Assembly: GCA_003454065.1 (NCBI GenBank) | Contig: DMKZ01000037.1 | Coordinates: 1 to 8,555 of the forward strand | DNA: 8,555 nucleotides | Source: Spirochaetaceae bacterium | GTDB taxonomy: Bacteria > Spirochaetota > Spirochaetia > Sphaerochaetales > Sphaerochaetaceae | Direction: 5' to 3' | Part shown: positions 1 through 6,362 of the stretch, one piece after another | How the letters are laid out: each line of letters opens with the position of its first letter | Numbering within the stretch: the first letter of the stretch is position 1 | Position numbers and translations under genes: made by a program | Notes under the pieces: generated by a model | Seen by the model: only the letters and a program-made list of their open reading frames with translations | The model's database searches: none | Told to the model about the DNA's origin: nothing

Positions 1-118
1 CGCTTCCGAGCGCCGAGCCATACACAAAGTATTGTCTCGGCTGGCTCGGAATCTGCATGATGGGTTTCTCATCCCGCATCCGCTCGCTTAGGCTTCCGAA
101 GACTTCAGTCGGTTTCAT
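1..118 (-). CDS. Possible 5' end of an unknown gene, cut by the window edge
   Basis: An ATG at 118 (minus strand) opens a frame of 39 codons that runs off the left edge without a stop. The peptide starts MKPTEVFGSLSERMRDEK and continues with a polar, charged stretch ending near QYFVYGSALGS; it has no signal peptide. It reads more like a real protein N-terminus than the other frames here, but 39 residues are too few to identify a family. The start has no good ribosome binding site; the nearest purine-rich run (AGGTG) lies too far upstream. The ATG overlaps, as ATGA, the stop of a 76-codon minus-strand frame in the GC-rich region to the right, which I do not accept as a gene. It could be noise: plus-strand frames are also open over parts of this stretch. 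Confidence 0.33.
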   Translation of the reverse strand, partial: MKPTEVFGSLSERMRDEKPIMQIPSQPRQYFVYGSALGS

Positions 119-120
119 GC

Positions 121-345
121 GATGGCGAGCACCTGCGGACGGTACGAGCATAGCCTGAGGCGCGGTCGCACGGCGAGGCCTTGCATCGCAAGGGCTCGCG
201 GCGGAGACGCCACAAAAGCCCGAAGGAGAGCGAGCCCGGACGAAGGCACTAAGAGACTGGAGAAAGCCATTTCGCAAGCAATGAAAGCGCTTTCCCTTCC
301 CGCTCCGGCGTCGGACGGATTCGCAATGGGTTGCCGGAGGCTCAT
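121..345. other. GC-rich segment dense in inverted repeats; candidate structured RNA or dispersed repeat
   Basis: This stretch is about 64% G+C over 121-340 and about 70% over 161-250; a sample line inside bamA (1021-1080) is 45%. It carries several nested perfect inverted repeats: CCTTGC/GCAAGG (179-184 with 188-193, 3-nt loop); GGGCTCGC/GCGAGCCC (192-199 with 230-237), enclosing GGCG-GAGA-CGCC (200-211), which has a GNRA-type tetraloop; a 12-bp palindrome GAAAGCGCTTTC (283-294); and CTCCGGC/GCCGGAG (303-309 with 333-339). Both strands have open frames of about 76 codons here, but the peptides are Arg/Ala/Pro-rich and resemble nothing I know, and such frames are expected by chance in GC-rich DNA. 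It could be a non-coding RNA, a palindromic repeat element or a gene remnant. I see no RNase P, tmRNA or SRP RNA signature. Confidence 0.4.
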
Positions 346-399
346 GTCGATTTAGGTCGCTTCTAAAAAAGCCGCTGTTTGAAGATGCCTGTGGTTTTT

Positions 400-472
400 C
401 GAGATGAAAAACCGATGGAAAAAGCAGGAATACATGCCGTATTTCGGGTCTTTCCGCCGATTTTTCATCTCG
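400..472 (-). other. Long three-tier stem-loop in the bamA 3' flank
   Basis: The arms 400-414 and 458-472 are inverted copies of 15 nt with one difference, which becomes a G-U wobble in minus-strand RNA but a C-A mismatch in plus-strand RNA. Inside them, GGAAA/TTTCC (417-421 with 451-455) and AATAC/GTATT (429-433 with 439-443) continue the fold. The element begins 48 nt after the bamA stop. No T-run follows directly on the minus strand; the nearest (TTTTTT, 365-370) lies about 30 nt beyond and has no adjacent stem. It is therefore not a textbook intrinsic terminator. It may stabilise the bamA mRNA 3' end, act as an unusual terminator, or be a repeat unit. Confidence 0.5.
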
Positions 473-520
473 GAAGAGGCCATCTGACAGATTCGGACTT
501 TGGGGTTTTTAAAAGCGCAC

Positions 521-3370
521 TTATATCAAAGAAGTGGAAATCGCTATGACCGGATGTATGTAGTTGAACAATCCGCCATCGACCCACGACACCGAGCCGT
601 CTTTGATCTTGTAATCGCCGACAAGATATACGCCGAGGGGGAATCCCGATATCTTGAGCTTGACTCCCATGCCGACGGCGCCATACCACATCAGATTGGA
701 AGACAAGTTCTCGAGCTGCTTGGACACTGCGGTCATGGAAGTGAAGACCTCGGCGTTCACTATGCCGTTCACCAAAGGGTAGGAAAGCTCCAATATATTG
801 TCCCACATGAACGATATGTCATAGACGGTCTTATGACCCCTGGCAACTCTCATCCCGTCGATATAAAGCATTTCTGATCTGGTCGCGCCCAATTTGGGAT
901 CGTGCCATCTCCAGCTCGTATCATCACCATCGAGCTCCGTACCGTAGAATTGCGGAAGCATAAGCGAAACGGATGTGGTGTATGAGCCGACAAGCGCAGT
1001 CGGTCTGATGCCTTCGCTGGTTTTCAAAAGCATGAGATACCCCGACAGCGTCGTTACGCTTCTTATGTAGTTGGAAAGCCCGCCGAGAATGCCTCCTGCA
1101 TATACGAAGTTCTGAGACACCATATAGCCTTTCGTCGTATTCTCGATGAAATCCCTGCCGTCCCATGTGATTCCGAAATAGAGTCTGTTGGAAAATCTCC
1201 ATGCCTGTCTGTATTGCTCGATGAGGTATTCGAACGGCATGTATTCGTTCTCGTCGTATGAAGCGCGATTCAATCCGATCGACAAGCCGCCGGAAACGGA
1301 CATCCTGCCGTATTTCGTCACCCATGAATAGCCCGTGTTGTAGCCGAACGAAAACCTGTACATATCGTATTTCATCAGATATCTCAACGAAGGTACGGCT
1401 TCATCATAGGCCTCGAAATCATTGTAGCTGGAATATCCCAACGGGAAAGCGTTGTTCCTGCCTATTTGAAAATCGGAATCAGGATTTCTTTGCAAGGCGC
1501 TTCCCTTCACGCTGCGTTCGAAAGACAAGTTGAACGAGTTGCTCCATCTGATGTTCTTGAACCAAGGCGACCCGAGCGAGAAGTTCACCGCCTGATAGTC
1601 AGTGGTGACGTTTATGCCGGCGGAAAGCGTATTGGCCTTGCCGAGGAAATTCTTATTGTTGAACGATGTGGTGAACGAAAGCGGGAATCCGCCCTCCGTT
1701 CCGCCGAAAGTCATTCCGAAAGTCAGATCCATCGCCTGAGCTTCCTCAATTATGAGCTCGAGCACGAGATGATGCTTATCGGTTCCGGCGTTGAGATTGT
1801 ACGTCATGTCCTTTATCAAGCCGGTGTTATAGATGTTCTGAAAGCTCTGCTGCACCTTTTCACGCGAGAACACATCCCCTTCCTTGAAGCTTAGCTCCCT
1901 CAGGAACACCTGCTTATCGGTGCTCTCAGCGCCTTCGATCATCACCTTTTCTATGTAGCATTGGCTTTCCTCGTTGAATACCATGTTCAAATCGACGCTT
2001 TGCGATTCCTCGTTCTCGGTGGTCTCAAGGGCAATGGTAGCGTATATGTAGCCCTCGTTGTAATAGTCCGAAAGTATGGAATCGGCATCCGCCCTGCTTT
2101 TTTCGTAATCGAATATTTCCCCTTCCTTGAACGAAAGCATGGAAGCTATGCTTTTATCGTCGAAAACCGTATTCCCCGATATCGACACTTTCCCGTATTT
2201 CCATTGGCGACCTTCTTTGATCGTGTACGTGAGCCTGACGTACTGCACGCCATCGTCCCTGCCGATATAGACGGGCTCGGATGCCGGACCTGTAATCTCC
2301 ACATCCTTATAGCCGTTGCGCCTGTAATAATCCGAAAGCTTCCTTATGTCTTCCTTGAAATTCTTTTCAAGGTAATGCCCGTTCCGTTTCGATGATGATA
2401 TTGTCGTTTCCATGTTCCTGAGCAATGTCTGCGACGGAACATTGTCGTTCCCATCGAACACGATTTGCCCGACTCTTTTCTCCGCCCCTTCGGTTATCGT
2501 ATAGACAATATTGTATTCGTCGGCTTGATTATCCTTGAAAAGACCTATCGACACGAGCGTGTCCGGACGACTTTCCTCGACATAGAAGTCCCTGACGAGG
2601 CGAGCGGTAGCCTCGATCTCCTTTTTCGTTCTGCTATCTCCTATGAGCAAGCCGGTTTTCCTTCTCAATTCCTCATTCGAATAGGAAAGCTTGTCTGTGA
2701 TTGTTTCCGCTATGAACGATATGCTTCGTATCACGGGTATCTCGGTGAAATCGAATATCAGAGTCAGATCCTTGTTCCTGTCGATATCCACTTGGGGGTT
2801 GAACGATTCGAAATATCCGGTCGCATAAAGATCCCTTTGCAAATTGGACAGCAATTCGTATGTGAAGACCTTGTTCCTGTAGCTTCTGAAAATCGACTCC
2901 ACTTTCCCCCTGTGGCTGATTCTGACGCCTGTTATCTTATGGCTGGCGATTTTTCTGCCCAAATACCATTCGTTCTGAGAAGTGATTTCCGGATACAACC
3001 CTCCTTCCTGACTATCTTCCGCATCAGCGGAAACACCGGAAGATGCGGCAGGATCATCATCGGAGGCAATGCTGGAATCGACAGCGCCTCTTACGGAAGC
3101 AACGTCATCGGCAGCATCATCACGCGCAGGAACAGTTCCATCCTGCCCGACTGCGACATCGGAAACGGCAGCATTATCCGAACGAGCAGAGCCTTCAGAG
3201 GAAACCGGCTCTTCGGAAATCAACTCCAAAACGGAAGCCGAGCTCAAAGCTTCATCGTGCGACTCGCCTCCTTCCTGCGAATATGATACGCAAGGCAAAG
3301 CAAACAGAACGGAAAAAACAAGAAAAAAGATTGACTTATGTTTCATCAGAGCATTCCCAATGCTGATCAT
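521..3370 (-). CDS. bamA: Outer-membrane protein assembly factor BamA (Omp85 family, treponemal Tp92 type)
   Basis: BamA inserts beta-barrel proteins into the outer membrane. With the chosen start the protein is 949 aa. A signal peptide (residues 1-31, core SIFFLVFSVLFALP) is followed by an acidic, Ser/Ala-rich linker (32-124), five POTRA domains (about 137-212, 213-297, 298-389, 390-470 and 471-545) and a barrel from about 547 to the end. POTRA hallmarks include VSISGNTVF, LSFKEGEIFD, YYNEGYI and LSFKEGDVFS. Barrel motifs include NKNFLGKANTLSAGI and FGITWDGRDF. The L6-loop motif, usually VRGF/Y, is ARGH here (843-846), and the protein ends in Ile rather than Phe/Trp. The start at 3370 has GGAG six bases upstream; an in-frame ATG at 3346 also gives a good signal peptide and is the main alternative. 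The gene lies 37 nt behind tRNA-Val. No skp/ompH-like gene follows within the window. Confidence 0.93.
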   Translation of the reverse strand: MISIGNALMKHKSIFFLVFSVLFALPCVSYSQEGGESHDEALSSASVLELISEEPVSSEGSARSDNAAVSDVAVGQDGTVPARDDAADDVASVRGAVDSSIASDDDPAASSGVSADAEDSQEGGLYPEITSQNEWYLGRKIASHKITGVRISHRGKVESIFRSYRNKVFTYELLSNLQRDLYATGYFESFNPQVDIDRNKDLTLIFDFTEIPVIRSISFIAETITDKLSYSNEELRRKTGLLIGDSRTKKEIEATARLVRDFYVEESRPDTLVSIGLFKDNQADEYNIVYTITEGAEKRVGQIVFDGNDNVPSQTLLRNMETTISSSKRNGHYLEKNFKEDIRKLSDYYRRNGYKDVEITGPASEPVYIGRDDGVQYVRLTYTIKEGRQWKYGKVSISGNTVFDDKSIASMLSFKEGEIFDYEKSRADADSILSDYYNEGYIYATIALETTENEESQSVDLNMVFNEESQCYIEKVMIEGAESTDKQVFLRELSFKEGDVFSREKVQQSFQNIYNTGLIKDMTYNLNAGTDKHHLVLELIIEEAQAMDLTFGMTFGGTEGGFPLSFTTSFNNKNFLGKANTLSAGINVTTDYQAVNFSLGSPWFKNIRWSNSFNLSFERSVKGSALQRNPDSDFQIGRNNAFPLGYSSYNDFEAYDEAVPSLRYLMKYDMYRFSFGYNTGYSWVTKYGRMSVSGGLSIGLNRASYDENEYMPFEYLIEQYRQAWRFSNRLYFGITWDGRDFIENTTKGYMVSQNFVYAGGILGGLSNYIRSVTTLSGYLMLLKTSEGIRPTALVGSYTTSVSLMLPQFYGTELDGDDTSWRWHDPKLGATRSEMLYIDGMRVARGHKTVYDISFMWDNILELSYPLVNGIVNAEVFTSMTAVSKQLENLSSNLMWYGAVGMGVKLKISGFPLGVYLVGDYKIKDGSVSWVDGGLFNYIHPVIAISTSLI

Positions 3371-3376
3371 AAGGCG

Positions 3377-3380
3377 CTCC
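3377..3380 (-). promoter_or_regulatory. Shine-Dalgarno site favouring the bamA start at 3370
   Basis: GGAG on the minus strand lies 6 nt before the ATG at 3370. The alternative ATG at 3346 has only GGGA about 8 nt upstream. A small perfect hairpin, GCAG-GTCT-CTGC (3381-3392), abuts the site on its 5' side and could affect ribosome access. This is a sequence-only judgement. Confidence 0.5.
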
Positions 3381-3407
3381 GCAGAGACCTGCCAAAGCAC
3401 CCATATA

Positions 3408-3479
3408 TGACGGATGAGGGATTTGAACCCCCGACCAAGTGCGTGTAAGGCACCCGCTCTCCCACTGAGCTAACCCGCC
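3408..3479 (-). tRNA. tRNA-Val (anticodon UAC)
   Basis: The minus strand folds into a full 72-nt cloverleaf. The acceptor stem pairs GGCGGGT with ATCCGTC (two G-U pairs). The D arm is GCTC/GAGC. The anticodon stem GGTGC/GCACT carries loop CTTACAC, so the anticodon is TAC and reads GUA (Val). The variable loop is TGGTC. The T arm GGGGG/CCCTC has a normal TTCAAAT loop, and the discriminator is A. CCA is not encoded and must be added by a nucleotidyltransferase. No terminator follows before bamA, so the tRNA may be cut from a shared transcript. I see no clear promoter directly upstream. Confidence 0.93.
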
Positions 3480-3500
3480 ATGAACAATCAGCCGCTTTCA

Positions 3501-3519
3501 GGCATTCCCGAAGGACGCC
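3501..3519 (-). other. UUCG-capped hairpin between the two tRNA genes
   Basis: Read on the minus strand, GGCGTCC-TTCG-GGAATGCC folds into a stem with a C(UUCG)G tetraloop, one G-U pair and one bulged A. C(UUCG)G loops are exceptionally stable in RNA. No T-run follows, so it is not a standard terminator. It lies just downstream of the tRNA-Met terminator and 21 nt upstream of tRNA-Val, so it could mark a processing site or leader structure for the tRNA-Val/bamA transcript. Confidence 0.45.
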
Positions 3520-3522
3520 CTT

Positions 3523-3553
3523 AAAAAAAAGGCGGACACAAAAAGGCCGCCTT
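3523..3553 (-). terminator. Intrinsic terminator after tRNA-Met
   Basis: On the minus strand the stem AAGGCGG/CCGCCTT (3547-3553 with 3529-3535, 11-nt loop) runs straight into eight T residues (3523-3530). It begins about 10 nt after the tRNA-Met 3' end, the expected place for a terminator closing that gene. It separates tRNA-Met from tRNA-Val, implying that tRNA-Val has its own promoter or relies on read-through. Confidence 0.8.
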
Positions 3554-3563
3554 ATTGCTTGAT

Positions 3564-3636
3564 TGGCGATGAAGGGCCACGATCCCCTGACCTGCCGGAT
3601 ATGAGCCGGATGCTCTACCAACTGAGCTACATCGCC
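3564..3636 (-). tRNA. tRNA-Met (anticodon CAU, elongator type), with an unusual T loop
   Basis: The 73-nt cloverleaf has acceptor GGCGATG/CATCGCC, D arm GCTC/GAGC, anticodon loop CTCATAT (anticodon CAT) and T stem AGGGG/CCCTT, with discriminator A and no encoded CCA. It is not an initiator: the first acceptor pair is G-C and the GGG/CCC anticodon-stem pairs are absent. CAU could also mean a lysidine-modified Ile tRNA, but G2-C71, C3-G70 and the absence of the C4-G69/C5-G68 pairs known from Escherichia coli tRNA-Ile2 favour Met. Two oddities are visible: a T-C mismatch at 27-43, and a T loop ATCGTGG in place of the usual TTCRANN, so the conserved T54/A58 pair is replaced by A54/T58. Its own promoter and terminator suggest an active gene. 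Confidence 0.88.
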
Positions 3637-3681
3637 TGAAAACCGAAAACATCATAATCGTGTTTTCGCAATGATTGGATT

Positions 3682-3711
3682 ATTCTACAACAATGCCCCA
3701 ATAAATGCAAA
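3682..3711 (-). promoter_or_regulatory. Probable sigma-70-type promoter for tRNA-Met
   Basis: On the minus strand a -10 box TAGAAT (3682-3687, five of six to consensus) is preceded by a weak -35, read either as TTGCAT with a 17-bp spacer or TTTGCA with 18 bp (3705-3711). Transcription would start near 3675, about 40 nt before the tRNA 5' end. No comparably good promoter is visible on the plus strand for the lipoprotein genes that start at 3789. Confidence 0.5.
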
Positions 3712-3788
3712 TGGCGATTTCAATCCGACTACGATATTTTTTTTGAGCGCATCAAGGACAAATCGCGCTTTTTCGCCGTTATATAGAT

Positions 3789-6362
3789 ATGAACAAGTTT
3801 TTCAAAAGTTTTTTCAAAGGCATTTCCAAAAACCTACTGCTTGAAGATGCCCTCAAATTCGGTTTCGGAGCAATCACCGCTGCAATATGCCTGCTTGCGA
3901 TTCTATCGGGCTGCAAAGACGGCAATATGTTCGTATCCGATTTGCATTTCACTTGCGCCAATCCGGAAGTGTTCGAAAGCGGCGGGGATTCGGCCGGAAA
4001 CGTTTACATGCTTGATTCGGGCACTCAAGACGTTCTCGTTCTCATGCTCGGCATAACGACGGGCGATTCGTTGTTTTCATCTGCAAATCCCGGCAGGTAT
4101 TCGATCGATTACAAGGTTTCAAAAGACGACGGCGAACAAATAGACATGGCGGATTTCAAAAACTCGAATGGGGTTCGAATAGCCGAAATCGACGAATACG
4201 CGGTCAAGATAAGGCTCAATCTGATAGATTGCCTTGCGGATTACACCGTTTCCGCTCATGCCAATTCCAAAACGGCCACGTTCTCGTTTTCAATAGATTC
4301 CAGCAAATCAATCGCTGAAAGCATATCGGTTTTCCATATCGGAGACATCACGGACGGACTTGATGATGAGGCGTTAGTATCCGACAAGCTTGAAAACGAT
4401 CTGCGCCTTCAAATCAACTCGACATACGCGCTTCTATGCGAAAACCCTGAGGCGCTCGGCAAATTGGACTTCCGCCTTGACAGTGAAAGCGGCTTGAATA
4501 TGGAATGTCCGGCCGAACCTTACTTTACAAACGACGACAGGCAAAGCGGCGGAGGCGAAATAGCCTACCTGTTCGCAGGCGGGCGGCTCGGCGATTCCGG
4601 AATCCTTACGATAAGCGCAGGCAGCAAAAAGCATGAGACTTTTAGAATCTCGCTCGAAAAACCCCGCGAAAGGTTCATTTCGGATCCGCCGCCTGAAATA
4701 TCCTTGGAGCCTATCAAAAACGGATACAGGCTCATTGTCAAGCCTTCGAAAGATCTGCTGAACAGAAAGTTCCGAGTGATGCTGAACATGAATGATTCCG
4801 AAACAGACTCCGAGATGGAGAACGCATACTATGAAAACGGCTTCGTCACCGGTTTTTTCCAAGACATAACGCAAGAAGGAGCTTATGCGGCAAGAGCATA
4901 TTGCAGGAATATTGCGCTAAGAACGGAAAGCAGCGGCATGGGATTCGCGCTTGAAAAAGACGACACGCTGCAAAGGATGGACGCAAGCGAGATAATCAAT
5001 GTGGTGACAGAAAATCAAATGCTTGGGGAAATGAACGAAAACCCGATAGTGAAAACCATAAGGATGAGCCTTCCGCCGCTTTGCGAACGCCTCGAGACCA
5101 TTCCTTCCACAGGAACGACAAAAGAATTCGGCCCGTACGAGAACATAAGGCTGCGTATTGATGTAACCAAAAACAGCACTTTGACATCGATTCCGGAATA
5201 CGACTGGGAAACCGGATGGAGCCGAAACGAATACATATGCGGAAACGACAGCTATGGCAGCGTCATAATAAGCCTTAGAATCAGCGACGTGCTCGGAAAA
5301 GCCGCAGGCGACGAAAGAACCTTCGTCATACCGAATGAAAAACAAGCCTATTCGTGTTCGCTTGCCTACGACGGCTCGCACTACGAAGAGGATGTTCAAA
5401 TCCACCGCTTCGCCTTGCAAGCAAACAATCTGACCGAATCCGAATCGACGCTATATTATTGCTATTCCGAGGACAACGGAGAAACTTTTTCACGCATAAG
5501 ATCCAAAAAAGTCTGTAAAGGCGCCCAGAGCATATTGCTGGACAAGCCGGATTGCACCGGATTCGCTACCAGAAAAGTGCTGTTCAAAGCGAAGATGGTC
5601 CAAAACGGGAAAAGCATTTACGACATAGGCGCGATTGATGCGGCTAACCTTAGAATCGCCGGACATGCAACCGTGATATCGCCTGACGATATTCAAGATG
5701 AACCGAATAAAAGAAAAGTGAAGATAACGCCTCCCGACGATTCGTGCCTGGTAAGCTATGCCATTTCAGATATGAGCTGCGACAATAGCGACAGGCTCGA
5801 CTTCAGCCCGCTTGAAGACCCGGAGGAAATCATCGAAGTCGTCAAGGCGACGCAGCAGGATACGGACGATTCGATTTCGAAGTATATATGGCTTAAAACC
5901 AGAGACGCCTCGGATCCGAATTCATACTCTTTCATCGAAAGGCACGAAATCACGCTGTTAGCCCTCGCTCCGGTCATAAACGACTCGAACAAGCATACAT
6001 TATGGGAGAATACGGGAAGATATTCGCTCGGCATCTGCATCTATGCCTTATGCCCTATAAGCTCCGGAGTGTCGCACTACATAGCATATCTCGGAGACGA
6101 GAAAGCGGAAAGACGTACTATGGGATGGCATGAAAAAAGCATGTACATAGTCGTATGCAGTACAAAAATGTGCCTGAAAACTGAAGATCAATACAAATTC
6201 TCCATCGTAACGTATTGCAGAAAGAAAGGCTACATGGATTCCCAGCTCCGTCATTATTGCGGCGGTTGCAAGCTTGGAAAACCAGAGCACAACCCTGAAG
6301 TCCAGCTATTGATGGATGAATACATGGAGCAATGGAGATGCCAATATGGAAACACCATTTAA
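3789..6362 (+). CDS. Large secreted lipoprotein, multi-domain beta-rich, unknown family
   Basis: The product is 857 aa. Its N-terminus has a long polar, Phe/Lys-rich n-region (1-24), a hydrophobic core (25-39) and a lipobox LAILSGC with Cys42, so it should be lipidated and sit in the inner or outer membrane facing out of the cytoplasm. The rest looks like a chain of immunoglobulin-like beta domains of about 80-110 residues (roughly 48-170, 175-290, 300-385, 425-515, 520-625, 640-725), followed by a cysteine-rich tail (726-857). An Asp-box match, SEDNGETF, lies at 560-567. There are 21 cysteines after the lipid Cys, eight of them in the last 108 residues, including CGGC at 824-827. The start is the only ATG before an upstream in-frame stop (3744-3746); it has no Shine-Dalgarno. 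No enzymatic motif is visible. The family is not recognised; a surface or periplasmic scaffold or adhesin role would be a guess. Confidence 0.85.
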   Translation: MNKFFKSFFKGISKNLLLEDALKFGFGAITAAICLLAILSGCKDGNMFVSDLHFTCANPEVFESGGDSAGNVYMLDSGTQDVLVLMLGITTGDSLFSSANPGRYSIDYKVSKDDGEQIDMADFKNSNGVRIAEIDEYAVKIRLNLIDCLADYTVSAHANSKTATFSFSIDSSKSIAESISVFHIGDITDGLDDEALVSDKLENDLRLQINSTYALLCENPEALGKLDFRLDSESGLNMECPAEPYFTNDDRQSGGGEIAYLFAGGRLGDSGILTISAGSKKHETFRISLEKPRERFISDPPPEISLEPIKNGYRLIVKPSKDLLNRKFRVMLNMNDSETDSEMENAYYENGFVTGFFQDITQEGAYAARAYCRNIALRTESSGMGFALEKDDTLQRMDASEIINVVTENQMLGEMNENPIVKTIRMSLPPLCERLETIPSTGTTKEFGPYENIRLRIDVTKNSTLTSIPEYDWETGWSRNEYICGNDSYGSVIISLRISDVLGKAAGDERTFVIPNEKQAYSCSLAYDGSHYEEDVQIHRFALQANNLTESESTLYYCYSEDNGETFSRIRSKKVCKGAQSILLDKPDCTGFATRKVLFKAKMVQNGKSIYDIGAIDAANLRIAGHATVISPDDIQDEPNKRKVKITPPDDSCLVSYAISDMSCDNSDRLDFSPLEDPEEIIEVVKATQQDTDDSISKYIWLKTRDASDPNSYSFIERHEITLLALAPVINDSNKHTLWENTGRYSLGICIYALCPISSGVSHYIAYLGDEKAERRTMGWHEKSMYIVVCSTKMCLKTEDQYKFSIVTYCRKKGYMDSQLRHYCGGCKLGKPEHNPEVQLLMDEYMEQWRCQYGNTI
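6334..6337 (+). promoter_or_regulatory. Shine-Dalgarno for the second lipoprotein, inside the first gene
   Basis: GGAG lies 8 nt before the ATG at 6346 and within the last codons of the upstream gene. The other in-frame ATGs (6316 and 6367) have no such site, so this motif decides the start. It implies translational coupling of the two lipoprotein genes. Confidence 0.65.

Noticed and set aside
115..355. Two overlapping frames of about 76 codons on opposite strands (115-345 minus, 122-355 plus)
   Set aside because: Both peptides are compositionally odd, neither has a ribosome binding site, and GC-rich DNA with many hairpins gives such frames by chance. I kept the region as a structured element instead.
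2465..3286. A 273-codon plus-strand open frame inside bamA
   Set aside because: It lies wholly antisense to well-supported POTRA and linker coding sequence, has no domain or signal I recognise, and is explained by the codon composition of bamA.
3283..3300. A possible lipobox (FALPC) at the end of the BamA signal peptide
   Set aside because: Proline directly before the cysteine does not fit a lipobox, and cleavage after VSYS by signal peptidase I is the better reading.
3745..3770. A weak hairpin (AGCGC/GCGCT with a G-U extension) followed by a short T-run before the first lipoprotein gene
   Set aside because: The stem is only 5-6 bp with a 14-nt loop and few T residues, and no transcript is known to need termination there. 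An attenuator cannot be supported.
3780..3788. TATATAGAT just before the first lipoprotein start as a -10 box
   Set aside because: It would place transcription initiation after the ATG, and no -35 element is positioned for it.
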